This document shows, one piece after another, positions 7,332 through 15,171 of a stretch of DNA of 16,828 nt (position 1 is its first letter; the number at the start of each line of letters is the position of its first letter). The notes under the pieces were generated by a model. The model ran no database searches. It worked only from the letters and a program-made list of their open reading frames with translations, and was not told the DNA's origin. The stretch is taken from contig JBNGDS010000069.1 in the NCBI GenBank assembly GCA_049975365.1, forward strand, positions 1 through 16,828, written 5' to 3'. Made by a program: the position numbers and the translations under genes. The stretch is from DSBG01 sp049975365. Its GTDB lineage: Bacteria > Desulfobacterota > Desulfomonilia > UBA1062.

Positions 7332-7865
7332 ATGTATGACAAAAGACTCACATTCGCACACTCTCAGGATCAATTGATCGAACTGCTCCTGGAGCTCTAT
7401 AGAGAGGTTGACTCACGACTTCTTGAGCTCCACGGGCTGCACGAAGATCGGCTTGCGTGCAGGCCGGGATGCAGTTCCTGCTGCATTGACGGCATCACGG
7501 TCTTCGACATTGAATCGTTGAATATTATCCGTGCATACCCGGAACTGCTGAGGGAGAGCTCTCCCCATCCCGAAGGATTTTGTGCCTTTCTCGATGGAGT
7601 CGGGTGCTGCAGGATCTACGAGCACCGTCCGTATGTGTGCCGCACCCAGGGATTCCCCCTTCGCTGGATCGATGAACGACCTGATGGAAGCTTCGTGGAG
7701 ATGCGAGACATCTGCCCCCTCAACGACACGGGTGCAGAGGTGGAGACCCTCGAGAAAGAGGCCTGTTGGACAATCGGAGAGTTCGAATACCGTCTGAGGC
7801 AGCTCCAGGAGTCTCTTGGGAGTGGGTCACTGAAAAGAGTGAGCCTCCGGAGGCTGTTTCAGTAG
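7332..7865 (+). CDS. YkgJ-family cysteine-cluster protein
   Basis: A 177-residue protein with the CxxxCxxCC signature at C43, C47, C50 and C51, a second group C84, C92, C93, C103 (in RPYVCRTQGFPL) and C128. This arrangement is typical of the YkgJ/UPF0153 family, annotated as a putative zinc- or iron-chelating domain; the biochemical role of the family is not established. The N-terminal 35 residues are helical and charged, and there is no signal peptide. It follows the pseudouridine synthase gene by 161 bases and converges on the peptide-transporter operon. The ribosome binding site is weak. An imperfect hairpin (7830-7862) overlaps its last codons and may help end transcription. Confidence 0.82.
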   Translation: MYDKRLTFAHSQDQLIELLLELYREVDSRLLELHGLHEDRLACRPGCSSCCIDGITVFDIESLNIIRAYPELLRESSPHPEGFCAFLDGVGCCRIYEHRPYVCRTQGFPLRWIDERPDGSFVEMRDICPLNDTGAEVETLEKEACWTIGEFEYRLRQLQESLGSGSLKRVSLRRLFQ

Positions 7866-7907
7866 CCATGTCTGGAAAGGGTCACCCGCGATCGTGATCA
7901 TCCATGC

Positions 7908-8924
7908 TCATTCCTGACTCCCCTGAAAAAATCTCACCCGTGGTGGGCATGCGGCAAGGTGACCTTCTCCCACCTCAATGAGATCAGGCTCGTGGGTACG
8001 GCAGGAAGCTTCTGCGATGTGACAGCGGGGATGAAACCTGCACCCTGGCGGAGGATTGATAGGGCTTGGAATTTCACCTTTCGGCATTGGGTGTGTTCTT
8101 CGGTATCTCGGGTCAGGAACCGGCACTGCGTCGAGGAGTGTTGCCGTATACGGGTGAACGGGATTCCTGAACACTTCCCGCAGAGGCCCGATCTCGACGA
8201 TCTTCCCCAGATACATGATAGCGATCCGGTCGCAGATATATTTACAGGTCGCCAGATCGTGCGTGATGAACAGGTAGGTGAGATCGAACTCCTCCTTGAG
8301 TGCGACCATGAGTTCCAGGATCATGGCACGCACAGAGACATCCGCCATGGCAATGGGTTCGTCAGCGACAACGAAATCAGGGTTTGTCACCAGCGCCCGA
8401 GCAATGACTACCCGCTGACGCTGCCCCCCGGAGAGCTGGTGAGGATATTTCCGATACAGGAATTCTGCCGGAAAGAGACCGACCTTCTCCATGATCTCTA
8501 GACAAATCTGTCGTGCGCGATTTTTCTGTGCAAGTCCGTGGATCTTCAAGGGGTGAGAGATGGCATTTCCGATAGACATCCGTGGGCTCAGGGAAGCATA
8601 CGGGTCCTGGAAGATGACCTGCATTTTTTCCCGAAGCTGGTCCATTTCCTGCCTGGAATACGAGAACACAGACCTGCCCTGATAGAGTACGTCTCCCGAG
8701 GTGGCTTCCAGGAGTCTCAGGATAAGCCTTCCCGTGGTCGTCTTGCCGGAACCGCTCTCGCCGACAAGGCCGAGGACCTCTCCCTTGTTGATGCTGAAGG
8801 AGACACCGTCCACAGCCCGGACAGAACGCTTCTCTCTCGAGAACAGATGCTCATAAAACCCCTGTGCAAGCGGGAACAGCTTCCTCAGATCGGTCACTCT
8901 GATGAGTTCGTCAGTCATGTCCAT
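7908..8924 (-). CDS. dppF: Peptide ABC transporter ATP-binding protein, OppF/DppF type
   Basis: A 338-residue cytoplasmic ATPase of a peptide importer, partner of the DppD-type ATPase encoded just upstream. Motifs are Walker A GESGSGKTT (55-63), Q-loop Q106 (FQDPYASLSPR), signature LSGGQRQR (164-171), Walker B with D188-E189 and the switch histidine H222. The C-terminal oligopeptide-transporter extension carries cysteines C295, C301, C308 and C326, the cluster-binding pattern known in this group. The D-loop reads IAMAD (191-195) where most family members have a form of SALD. The ATG directly follows the dppD stop codon with no gap; a second ATG lies two codons in. It is the last gene of the operon. 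Confidence 0.93.
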   Translation of the reverse strand: MDMTDELIRVTDLRKLFPLAQGFYEHLFSREKRSVRAVDGVSFSINKGEVLGLVGESGSGKTTTGRLILRLLEATSGDVLYQGRSVFSYSRQEMDQLREKMQVIFQDPYASLSPRMSIGNAISHPLKIHGLAQKNRARQICLEIMEKVGLFPAEFLYRKYPHQLSGGQRQRVVIARALVTNPDFVVADEPIAMADVSVRAMILELMVALKEEFDLTYLFITHDLATCKYICDRIAIMYLGKIVEIGPLREVFRNPVHPYTATLLDAVPVPDPRYRRTHPMPKGEIPSPINPPPGCRFHPRCHIAEASCRTHEPDLIEVGEGHLAACPPRVRFFQGSQE

Positions 8925-9881
8925 TTACCCGTAGAGCCAGCAGCCGACAAGATGGCTGTCTCGCCTGAACAGTGATGGTCTCGTGGATCTACAGATATCC
9001 ATGCAATGGGGGCATCGGGGATGAAACACGCACCCCGAAGGGATGTCCACGAGATCAGGAGGGCTTCCAGGCATCGTCTTCAGCGAGGCCTGTTCGAGTT
9101 TTATGTTCGGGATGGATGCCAGAAGACCCTGCGTGTAGGGATGCAGAGGATTGTCGAAGATCGTCTGTGCAGGACCGATCTCTGCGATGGTGCCCCCGTA
9201 CATGACCGTGATCCGATCAGCAAGTTGAGCGACATTGCCCAGGTTATGCGTGATGAGGATAATAGTGAGATTGAAGCGCTTCCTCAGATCATCCAGCAGA
9301 TCGAGAAACTGGGCCTCGACGATCACGTCCAAAGAAGTTGTCGGTTCATCGGCAATCAGGAGATCCGGGTTCAGAATGAGTCCCATGCCGATCATGATTC
9401 GCTGGCGCATGCCCCCTGACATCTGGTGAGGATATTCGGAGAGTCTCTCCGGTGATATCCCCAGGCTGGTGAGCATTTCTTCAGCTCTGGTAAGAGCAAT
9501 CCTGCGGTCAAGGTCCCGCTCATGCGTCAGGATGGTCTCTACAAACTGTTCTCCTATGGTAAAAAGGGGATTCAGCGAGGTGAGCGGATCCTGGAAGATC
9601 ATGGCGATCTTGCTGCCCCTGATTGCAAGCACCTCCCTGGGGGTCATCTGCACAATATCTCTCCCGTGGTAGAGGATCCTTCCTCCCGTGATCCGTCCAG
9701 GTGGCCTCAGGAGGCGCACGATCGAGAAGCCGAGCGTGGACTTCCCGCACCCCGACTCGCCGACAAGGCCCATCACTTCACCTCCGACTAGGCTGAGGCT
9801 AACCCCGTCCACGGCCCTGACTGTTCCGATGTTGATGGGGAACTGGACCCTGAGATCTTCGATTTCCAGAATCCTGTTCAT
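8925..9881 (-). CDS. dppD: Peptide ABC transporter ATP-binding protein, OppD/DppD type
   Basis: A 318-residue ATPase pairing with the DppF-type subunit to power import. Motifs are Walker A GESGCGKST (41-49), Q-loop Q97 in MIFQDPLTSLNP, signature MSGGMRQR (154-161), Walker B LLIADEP (174-180), a normal D-loop TSLD, and H212. The C-terminal segment has C284, C290, C297 and C314, the four cysteines that bind an iron-sulfur cluster in characterised relatives, plus an extra C293. The start lies 4 bases behind the dppC stop codon, with GGAGCG in the end of dppC as a likely ribosome binding site. Which peptide or other ligand is carried depends on the binding protein. Confidence 0.94.
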   Translation of the reverse strand: MNRILEIEDLRVQFPINIGTVRAVDGVSLSLVGGEVMGLVGESGCGKSTLGFSIVRLLRPPGRITGGRILYHGRDIVQMTPREVLAIRGSKIAMIFQDPLTSLNPLFTIGEQFVETILTHERDLDRRIALTRAEEMLTSLGISPERLSEYPHQMSGGMRQRIMIGMGLILNPDLLIADEPTTSLDVIVEAQFLDLLDDLRKRFNLTIILITHNLGNVAQLADRITVMYGGTIAEIGPAQTIFDNPLHPYTQGLLASIPNIKLEQASLKTMPGSPPDLVDIPSGCVFHPRCPHCMDICRSTRPSLFRRDSHLVGCWLYG

Positions 9882-9885
9882 GCCG

Positions 9886-10770
9886 TTATCGCTCCAGGAG
9901 CCTCGGGTTCAGGATCTCCGCGAGCCCTTCCCCCAGCATGGTGAAGCCGAGGGCAAGCAGCGAGATCATGGCGCCGGGAAAGGTGATGAGCCACCACTGG
10001 CCCGAGGGGAGAAACTTCTTTCCCATGGCAAGATCCATGCCCCAGTCAACGATTGTGGGAGGGAGTCCGAGCCCGAGGTAGGTGAGCGCTGCCTCGATCA
10101 TGATGGCATCCGCGACATTCAGGGTAAATACAACGACCGTGGTTGCAATCACGTTGGGAAAGATATATCTGCCGAGGATGGTCGCGTTCGTGGCTCCGAT
10201 CGCGCGGGCAGCTTCAACGTAGAGTTCTTCCTTGATGGAAAGTGTCTGCCCCCGCACCAGCCGGAAGTAGGTGGGGATGTAGATCACCGCAACCGCAAGG
10301 GTGATGTTGATCACCCCCGGTCCGAACATGGCGGCAAAGGCAATGGCAAGGATGAGCCCCGGGAACACGTAGACTGAATCCATGATGAGCGAGAGGATCC
10401 TGTCAAGAATTCCTCCTGTAAAGCCTGAAAACAGACCAAGTGCAATGCCGATGAGTGAAGAGATCACGGCTGCGAGGACAGAAACCCGGAGGATTGTCTG
10501 GGAGCCGAAGACGATCCGTGACCAGACATCCCGTCTCAGATTGTCTGTACCCATGAGATGATCACCCCCGGGAGGGGAGAGCTGCGGACCTGCATCCTGA
10601 TCAAAGGGGCTGTACGGGGCAAAACATTCCGGAAACAGGGCCATGACCACGATGGCCAGAATGATCAGTGCACCAGCCAGGAGGATCCACCATTCAACGC
10701 CGTACTTTCTCCCCATTCCTGCAAATCGCGAAAAACCGTGTGCTATGGCCTGGGCAGGTGAATACTTCAC
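9886..10770 (-). CDS. dppC: Peptide ABC transporter permease, OppC/DppC type
   Basis: The reading frame runs far upstream inside dppB, but that extension is arginine- and histidine-rich shadow sequence. I choose the GTG at 10770: AGGAG (10780-10776) lies 5 bases ahead, the position is 8 bases after the dppB stop codon, and the resulting 294 residues are normal for DppC. A first membrane helix follows MGRKYGVEWW. After it come the family marker HLMGTDNLRRDVWSR, five further hydrophobic segments, the ATPase-contact EAA loop EAARAIGATNATILGRYI, the LTYLGLGLPP segment and the C-terminal GEGLAEILNPRL. It is an inner-membrane subunit forming the channel with DppB. Confidence 0.93.
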   Translation of the reverse strand: MKYSPAQAIAHGFSRFAGMGRKYGVEWWILLAGALIILAIVVMALFPECFAPYSPFDQDAGPQLSPPGGDHLMGTDNLRRDVWSRIVFGSQTILRVSVLAAVISSLIGIALGLFSGFTGGILDRILSLIMDSVYVFPGLILAIAFAAMFGPGVINITLAVAVIYIPTYFRLVRGQTLSIKEELYVEAARAIGATNATILGRYIFPNVIATTVVVFTLNVADAIMIEAALTYLGLGLPPTIVDWGMDLAMGKKFLPSGQWWLITFPGAMISLLALGFTMLGEGLAEILNPRLLER

Positions 10771-10778
10771 ACTCACTC

Positions 10779-11795
10779 CTAATATCGTATCCTTGGATCG
10801 ATGACCGCGTAGATGATATCCACCATGAGAGAAACGAATGCCACGATGAGGGCGAACACGATGATCACACCCTGAATCGTGGGATAGTCCCTCAAGTAGA
10901 TCCGCTCCAGCAGGAGTCTTCCCATCCCTGGCCAGGAAAAGGTTGTCTCCGTCAGGATGGCGCCTGCCATGAGGAGAGCGATCTGCAGCCCCATCATGGT
11001 GAGGATGGGAATGAATGCATTCTTCAGGGCGTGTCGGTACACGATCGTCCGGTGTCTGATGCCTCTGGCCTCTGCTGCGGTGATGTAGTCTGCCTTGAGG
11101 ACATCGAGCATGTTCGCCCGGGTAAGACGGACGAAAATACCCGACAGGGTGAGGCCCAGGGTCAGTGCCGGGAGGGTCAGGTGGAGCAGCACATCCCTCA
11201 GTGCGGAAAAATCTCCGATCAGTAGTGTGTCGACAATGTAAAAGCCTGTCTGTTCGAATGTGGATGCGAAGATGCGGGGACCGGTCCTGCCTGCAATGGG
11301 CAGGACATCGAGCCACACTCCAAAGATGAGTTGGAGCATCAGCCCGAGCCAGTAGACCGGTATACAGTAGATCACGATCCCGTAGAGGCGGATTGCAGAA
11401 TCTTTGACTTGTCTGCGTTTATCAGCAGCATACGCCCCCAGAAAAACTCCAAGGACGAGCGTGATGACCATTCCGAAAAAAGTCAGTTCAATGGTGGCCG
11501 GCAGTTTCTCGGCAATGGCCGTGGTGACCCGCTGTTTGAATACCATGGATTCACCAAGATCCAGGTGAACGATACGCCACAGGTAGTCCGCGTACTGTAC
11601 CGCCATGGGACGGTTGAGGCCGAGTTCCTCTTTCTTCTGCTCGATAACCTTGTCAGGAGCATGGCCTCCCAGCATGGATGACACGGGGTCACCGGGCATG
11701 ACACGCAACACGACGAACACGATGCTCAGGAGAATGAAAACCATAGGGATGGTCAGCAGGGTTCTGGTGATGATGTAGCGGACAAGCTGCCTCAT
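10779..11795 (-). CDS. dppB: Peptide ABC transporter permease, OppB/DppB type
   Basis: A 338-residue inner-membrane protein. An N-terminal helix (about 9-30) is followed by the family markers MPGDP (33-37), LDLGES (78-83), helices at about 103-122, 138-160, 205-222, 264-284 and 308-331, the EAA loop AEARGIRHRTIVYRHALKNA (241-260), TFSWPGMGRLL (285-295) and the ending VIDPRIRY. It forms the translocation path with DppC. The ribosome binding site is weak, and a strong hairpin separates it from dppA; both would lower its yield relative to the binding protein. Confidence 0.94.
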   Translation of the reverse strand: MRQLVRYIITRTLLTIPMVFILLSIVFVVLRVMPGDPVSSMLGGHAPDKVIEQKKEELGLNRPMAVQYADYLWRIVHLDLGESMVFKQRVTTAIAEKLPATIELTFFGMVITLVLGVFLGAYAADKRRQVKDSAIRLYGIVIYCIPVYWLGLMLQLIFGVWLDVLPIAGRTGPRIFASTFEQTGFYIVDTLLIGDFSALRDVLLHLTLPALTLGLTLSGIFVRLTRANMLDVLKADYITAAEARGIRHRTIVYRHALKNAFIPILTMMGLQIALLMAGAILTETTFSWPGMGRLLLERIYLRDYPTIQGVIIVFALIVAFVSLMVDIIYAVIDPRIRY

Positions 11796-11864
11796 GGATG
11801 CTCTTTATACGATATTTTCCCCACGGAGTTAAGCAGAGATACCTGATTTTGTCAGGAAAGTTAC

Positions 11865-11889
11865 GGGCCGGAGGAAAATTCCCCGGCCC
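11865..11889 (-). terminator. Strong hairpin between dppA and dppB (attenuator or 3' stabiliser)
   Basis: GGGCCGG (11865-11871) and CCGGCCC (11883-11889) pair perfectly, and two more G-C pairs can extend the stem after a single bulged A. It begins 13 bases behind the dppA stop codon. No T-run follows on the - strand, so it more likely blocks 3' decay or partly terminates transcription than acts as a full intrinsic terminator. Hairpins in this place are common in binding-protein transporter operons. Confidence 0.6.
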
Positions 11890-11902
11890 TGTGTGTGCCC
11901 TG

Positions 11903-13462
11903 CTACTTTACCTTGTGAATCGGGCCATAGTTGAACTGCAGCGTGGGTGAAAGCAAAACACCCCGTATGTTTTTCTGAGTGAACAGATACAGCGTACCCT
12001 GGTAGATGGGTGCGGTAGGAACCTCGTCCGTCCACATCTTCTGGATTTCCTGATAGATCGCTTTTCTCTTGTTCATGTCTGTTTCAGTCTGGCCGCTCTC
12101 AAGCTTCTTGTCCCATTCGGGATCCGAAAAGTAGATGCCCATTCCCGCAGAACCCGTTGTCCCTGCAAACGCAGCAGTGTAGTTATCCGGGTCGATATAG
12201 TCCGGATACCAGCCCAGGAGGAATGTCGGCATGACCTTGTTCTTCCAGTTGTCCTTGTACGTGGCCCACTCTGCCGATTTGACCGCCACCTTCATCATCC
12301 CTGTCGCCTCCAGCTGCTGCTGGAACACGGCTGCCAGATCGACCTCGGTGTCACCGTAGTGGCTGGGGGTATACCAGAGCTCAAAGCTGAATTTATTGCT
12401 CTCACTGTACCCCTGGGATGCCAGCAGTTTCTTCGCCATATCGATGTTCCCGTCACCATACACGGTTTTGAAGTCATCCGTGTGAGACCACATGCCCTTG
12501 GGGATCATGGAGTAGAGAGCTTCGTTCTGACCAAGGAAAACCTTGTCCAGGATCTGCGGCCTGTTGATTGCCGCAGCTACCGCCTGGCGCAGCACCTTGT
12601 TGTCGAATGGCGGATTCACACAGCGGAAACAGAGGTACCTGATATAGGGACCCTGCGCCTTGATTGTCTCCACCTTGTCCGATTTCTGGAGATCGTTGAT
12701 ATCCGATGGATTCAGTGTCTTGAAGACAAAGTCCAACTCACCCTTTTCAAGGGCGAGCCTCATGGTGGTGGCATCAGCAAAGTACCGGATGACCATGCGA
12801 TCGTTCTTCGGCTTTTCTCCATAGAAATCCGTGTTCACATCCAGAACGATCTCCTGATCCCGCTTGAAGGAAATGACGGTATACGGCCCGAGACCGACAA
12901 GCTTTCCGCCCTTGAGTTCGGAAGGATCACGGATGATCTTGTCCCTGGGATAGACATTCGGATTCACCGGATAGTAGGGAGGTGATGCCACAAGGGACGG
13001 GAAGTACGCAACCTGGTTCTTGAGGACAAACTTGACCCGATGGGAATCCACTACGTCCACCCGCTCCACGAAGTCCGTTACAAGCCAGGACGGATCACCT
13101 TTGAGTTCCATCACCCGATCAACGGACCACTTCACTGCATCGGCATTGAAGGGTGTTCCATCCGTGAACGTGACCCCCTGACGAAGTGTGAATATGTACT
13201 CTTTTCCATCGGCACTGATGTCGTACGATTCAGCCAGGCCGGGGACAAGGCTCGTTTCCCCCGCAGGATACTGGAGCAGCCCCTGGTAGATGTTGTAAAA
13301 AATCTCCCAGGTATGGAAATCATAGGCATGTGCCGGGTCCATGTCCGAGATCTTCTCGGTGGTCCCGTATACCAGTGTGTCCTGTTCGGCAGAGGCTGTT
13401 CCAGGAATGAACACCAGGTACATGACACACAGTCCGAATAGAAAATTCTTCGCGATTCTCAT
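11903..13462 (-). CDS. dppA: Periplasmic peptide-binding protein of an ABC transporter (SBP family 5)
   Basis: A 519-residue extracellular solute-binding protein family 5 member, the ligand-capturing subunit of the Dpp/Opp-type importer encoded downstream. Residues 1-25 are a Sec signal peptide (basic start, hydrophobic core, cleavage after ASA). There is no lipobox cysteine, so the mature protein should be soluble in the periplasm, which supports a Gram-negative cell. The mature start EQDTLVYGTTEKISDMDPA and the segments YDISADGKEYIFTLRQGVTF and YPDYIDPDNY are typical of the family. AGGAGG lies 10 bases ahead of the ATG, the best ribosome binding site in the operon. The ligand (di- or oligopeptide, or another small solute such as nickel or glycoside, as in some relatives) cannot be read from the sequence. 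Confidence 0.93.
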   Translation of the reverse strand: MRIAKNFLFGLCVMYLVFIPGTASAEQDTLVYGTTEKISDMDPAHAYDFHTWEIFYNIYQGLLQYPAGETSLVPGLAESYDISADGKEYIFTLRQGVTFTDGTPFNADAVKWSVDRVMELKGDPSWLVTDFVERVDVVDSHRVKFVLKNQVAYFPSLVASPPYYPVNPNVYPRDKIIRDPSELKGGKLVGLGPYTVISFKRDQEIVLDVNTDFYGEKPKNDRMVIRYFADATTMRLALEKGELDFVFKTLNPSDINDLQKSDKVETIKAQGPYIRYLCFRCVNPPFDNKVLRQAVAAAINRPQILDKVFLGQNEALYSMIPKGMWSHTDDFKTVYGDGNIDMAKKLLASQGYSESNKFSFELWYTPSHYGDTEVDLAAVFQQQLEATGMMKVAVKSAEWATYKDNWKNKVMPTFLLGWYPDYIDPDNYTAAFAGTTGSAGMGIYFSDPEWDKKLESGQTETDMNKRKAIYQEIQKMWTDEVPTAPIYQGTLYLFTQKNIRGVLLSPTLQFNYGPIHKVK

Positions 13463-13818
13463 ACGTTTTCCCCCTCCTTTTCGGATTCATGTATATGTTC
13501 GGGCATATCCACGACGAAAAGCCACAAGACGATCCGTGTCCAGGATCGAACTATCTGTGTAGAATATATGGTAATGGCTTCGAGAAGTTAGTCAAGCGCA
13601 CCCAGATTTCTTGTCAGGTCATCCCTGTATCGTCCACACGGTTTTTCCGAGATGATGGATTCTCTTTCCGTCCTGGTTGATACGGGCACACCCTGGATTC
13701 CATTTGATCCGGCAGGGTTTTTGCCACCTGGATATAGAAAATTCCCATCAGGGAATTATTATACTGTTACAGATGCCTGTGAATTGACTCCATGAATATT
13801 CCTGATAAGGAGGAGACG
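13463..13818. other. Divergent intergenic region between dppA and the GYD-domain gene
   Basis: No gene was found in these 356 bases; the longer frames have no recognisable content. On the dppA side, - strand TTGACT (13595-13590) is followed 16 bases later by TACCAT (13573-13568), with TATATT overlapping further on, so a dppA promoter is likely here but its -10 is ambiguous. CGATCC (13530-13535) and GGATCG (13543-13548) form a 6-bp inverted repeat in what would be the dppA leader. On the other side lies the palindrome and -10 box of the GYD gene, listed separately. Confidence 0.5.
13740..13765 (+). promoter_or_regulatory. Palindrome plus -10 box ahead of the GYD-domain gene
   Basis: AATTCCC (13740-13746) and GGGAATT (13751-13757) form a perfect 7-bp inverted repeat with a 4-base spacer. 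It ends 2 bases before a good -10 box, TATACT (13760-13765). No standard -35 hexamer is present, because the palindrome occupies that place. This is the arrangement expected of an operator for a repressor, or of an activator site that replaces the -35 element. Transcription would begin near 13772, 47 bases before the gene. Confidence 0.45.
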
Positions 13819-14103
13819 ATGGCGACATTCTTCATGTTTGGGTCCTATTCTGCAGAGGCCCTGAAAAAAATCAGTGCAGACAGAACCGTAAAGGCAATGG
13901 AGCTCATCAGAAAAAATGGCGGGAAGATTGTTTCCATGTATGCTCTCTTTGGTGACAAGGATCTCGTGTTCATTACGGAGTTCCCGAGTCTCGAGCATGC
14001 CATGAAAACGTCCGTGGGGCTGAACCGTCTCACGGGTATCTCATTTGCCACCTACCCCGCAGTTTCAGTGGAAGAATTCGACAAGATGATGGAAGACCTG
14101 TAG
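13819..14103 (+). CDS. GYD-domain protein
   Basis: A 94-residue protein. An in-frame ATG at 13792 exists, but AAGGAGGAG (13807-13814) directly ahead of 13819 fixes the start there. The sequence has the ferredoxin-like alpha-beta pattern of the GYD family (named for a Gly-Tyr-Asp motif). Here the motif is GDKD in ALFGDKDLVFITEFPS (42-57), followed by GISFATYPA (73-81). The family is small, cytosolic and without a firm function; it resembles dimeric alpha-beta barrel proteins. It is the first of four + strand genes, 228 bases ahead of the metal transporter gene, but whether they share a transcript is unclear. Confidence 0.75.
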   Translation: MATFFMFGSYSAEALKKISADRTVKAMELIRKNGGKIVSMYALFGDKDLVFITEFPSLEHAMKTSVGLNRLTGISFATYPAVSVEEFDKMMEDL

Positions 14104-14167
14104 CAGAACCAGCTGGTATACTGAATCACCTGGGACGATACACCTCCATCGAGGAACACCGGGAAAA

Positions 14168-14186
14168 GGGTATATGTCGGATACCC
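14168..14186. repeat. Inverted repeat GGGTAT/ATACCC ahead of the ZIP transporter gene
   Basis: GGGTAT (14168-14173) and ATACCC (14181-14186) are a perfect 6-bp inverted repeat with a 7-base spacer, 146 bases ahead of the transporter start codon. It could be a protein-binding site or a small RNA hairpin behind the GYD gene; there is no T-run. Confidence 0.35.
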
Positions 14187-14255
14187 CGAAAACGAGGATT
14201 GCCGAGGGTTGAACAGAATGTACATCCCCTGTCTGTACGTGGCGAGACTCCCGGA

Positions 14256-14272
14256 GGAATGTATATCATTCC
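14256..14272. promoter_or_regulatory. Candidate operator: palindrome 60 bases ahead of the ZIP transporter gene
   Basis: GGAATG (14256-14261) and CATTCC (14267-14272) form a perfect 6-bp inverted repeat around the AT-only spacer TATAT. An AT-rich centre with short GC-ended arms just before a metal-transporter gene is the usual look of a metalloregulator site (Zur, Fur, MntR types). The sequence does not match a consensus I can name. Its link to metal control is inference from position. Confidence 0.4.
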
Positions 14273-14331
14273 TTAATGGGTATCATGTAATCCGTTGATT
14301 GTGATGGATAACGAGAGGGAGGAACGAATCG

Positions 14332-15108
14332 ATGCTTGCAGCGCTGAGCCTTGCAACAGGAGCCGCTCTTGCCACCGTTATTGGGAGCATTCTGGGAGTC
14401 CTGGTTAAAAATCCCGGCCCACGGTTCATGAGCTTCACCCTGGGATTCTCCGCAGGGGTCATGATCCTGGTGTCGTTTTCCGAACTGCTCCCCCAGGCAA
14501 TCTCCACCGAGGGTATCGGATTCCTCAATGCACACCTTGCCTTTTTCACAGGCATGGTACTCTATTCCCTCATTGATTTCGTGATCCCGCATGAGTATAT
14601 CGGACAGCGGGATTACCCTGCTGCAGCATCCGAACTCCAGGAGAATCCGTCCTACCCTGCCCTCGAAAGAACCGGGCTCGTCGTTGCCCTCGGGATCGGG
14701 ATACACAATCTGCCTGAAGGAATGGCAACCTTTGTTGGTGCTATGGAGGACATCAGGCTCGGCATGGCAATTGCTCTGGCTATTGCCATCCACAATATAC
14801 CCGAGGGTGTCGCAATCTCCGCACCGATATACGCTGCCACCGGCAACAGGCGTAAGGCCTTTCTGTGGTCGTTTCTCTCAGGCATCAGCGAGGTAGGAGG
14901 TGCACTGCTTGCAGCAGCGGTCCTCATGCCGATCCTGACGGAACTGGTGCTTGGATATGTCCTTGCCATCGTCGGCGGGATCATGGTTGCCATATCGCTG
15001 GACGAGCTCATCCCCGCTGCACAGGAATTCGCTCATGAACACGCACCGATGATGGGTACCCTCGTAGGTATGGGGGTCATGGCGCTCAGCCTCTGGCTGC
15101 TGAAATGA
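14332..15108 (+). CDS. zupT: ZIP-family divalent metal transporter, ZupT-like
   Basis: A 258-residue inner-membrane protein with about eight hydrophobic segments. The metal-site signatures are HNLPEG (125-130) and HNIPEG (154-159), which in ZIP proteins supply the histidines and glutamates of the binuclear metal centre. E187 in SEVGG and the C-terminal DELIPAA (224-230) also match the bacterial ZupT group. These import Zn(II) and often also Fe(II), Mn(II) or other divalent ions. GGGAGG lies ahead of the ATG at a suitable distance. The leader carries two inverted repeats that may bind a metal-sensing repressor. Metal preference cannot be read from the sequence. Confidence 0.9.
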   Translation: MLAALSLATGAALATVIGSILGVLVKNPGPRFMSFTLGFSAGVMILVSFSELLPQAISTEGIGFLNAHLAFFTGMVLYSLIDFVIPHEYIGQRDYPAAASELQENPSYPALERTGLVVALGIGIHNLPEGMATFVGAMEDIRLGMAIALAIAIHNIPEGVAISAPIYAATGNRRKAFLWSFLSGISEVGGALLAAAVLMPILTELVLGYVLAIVGGIMVAISLDELIPAAQEFAHEHAPMMGTLVGMGVMALSLWLLK

Positions 15109-15171
15109 CTTCTTTACTCCGAGACCGAATGGATGTATGCGAGTCGAACGTGCAGAAAAAGGAGACTATAC

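Noticed and set aside
7471..7485. Cysteine cluster of the YkgJ-type protein as a ferredoxin-type iron-sulfur site
   Set aside because: The spacing is C-x3-C-x2-C-C with later CC and single cysteines, which fits the YkgJ/UPF0153 pattern and not the C-x2-C-x2-C-x3-C-P of ferredoxins.
10771..11316. Long N-terminal extension of the dppC reading frame (about 180 extra residues)
   Set aside because: It lies antiparallel in register inside dppB, is rich in Arg, His and Pro with no membrane helix or family motif, and a GTG with a good ribosome binding site at 10770 gives the normal DppC length.
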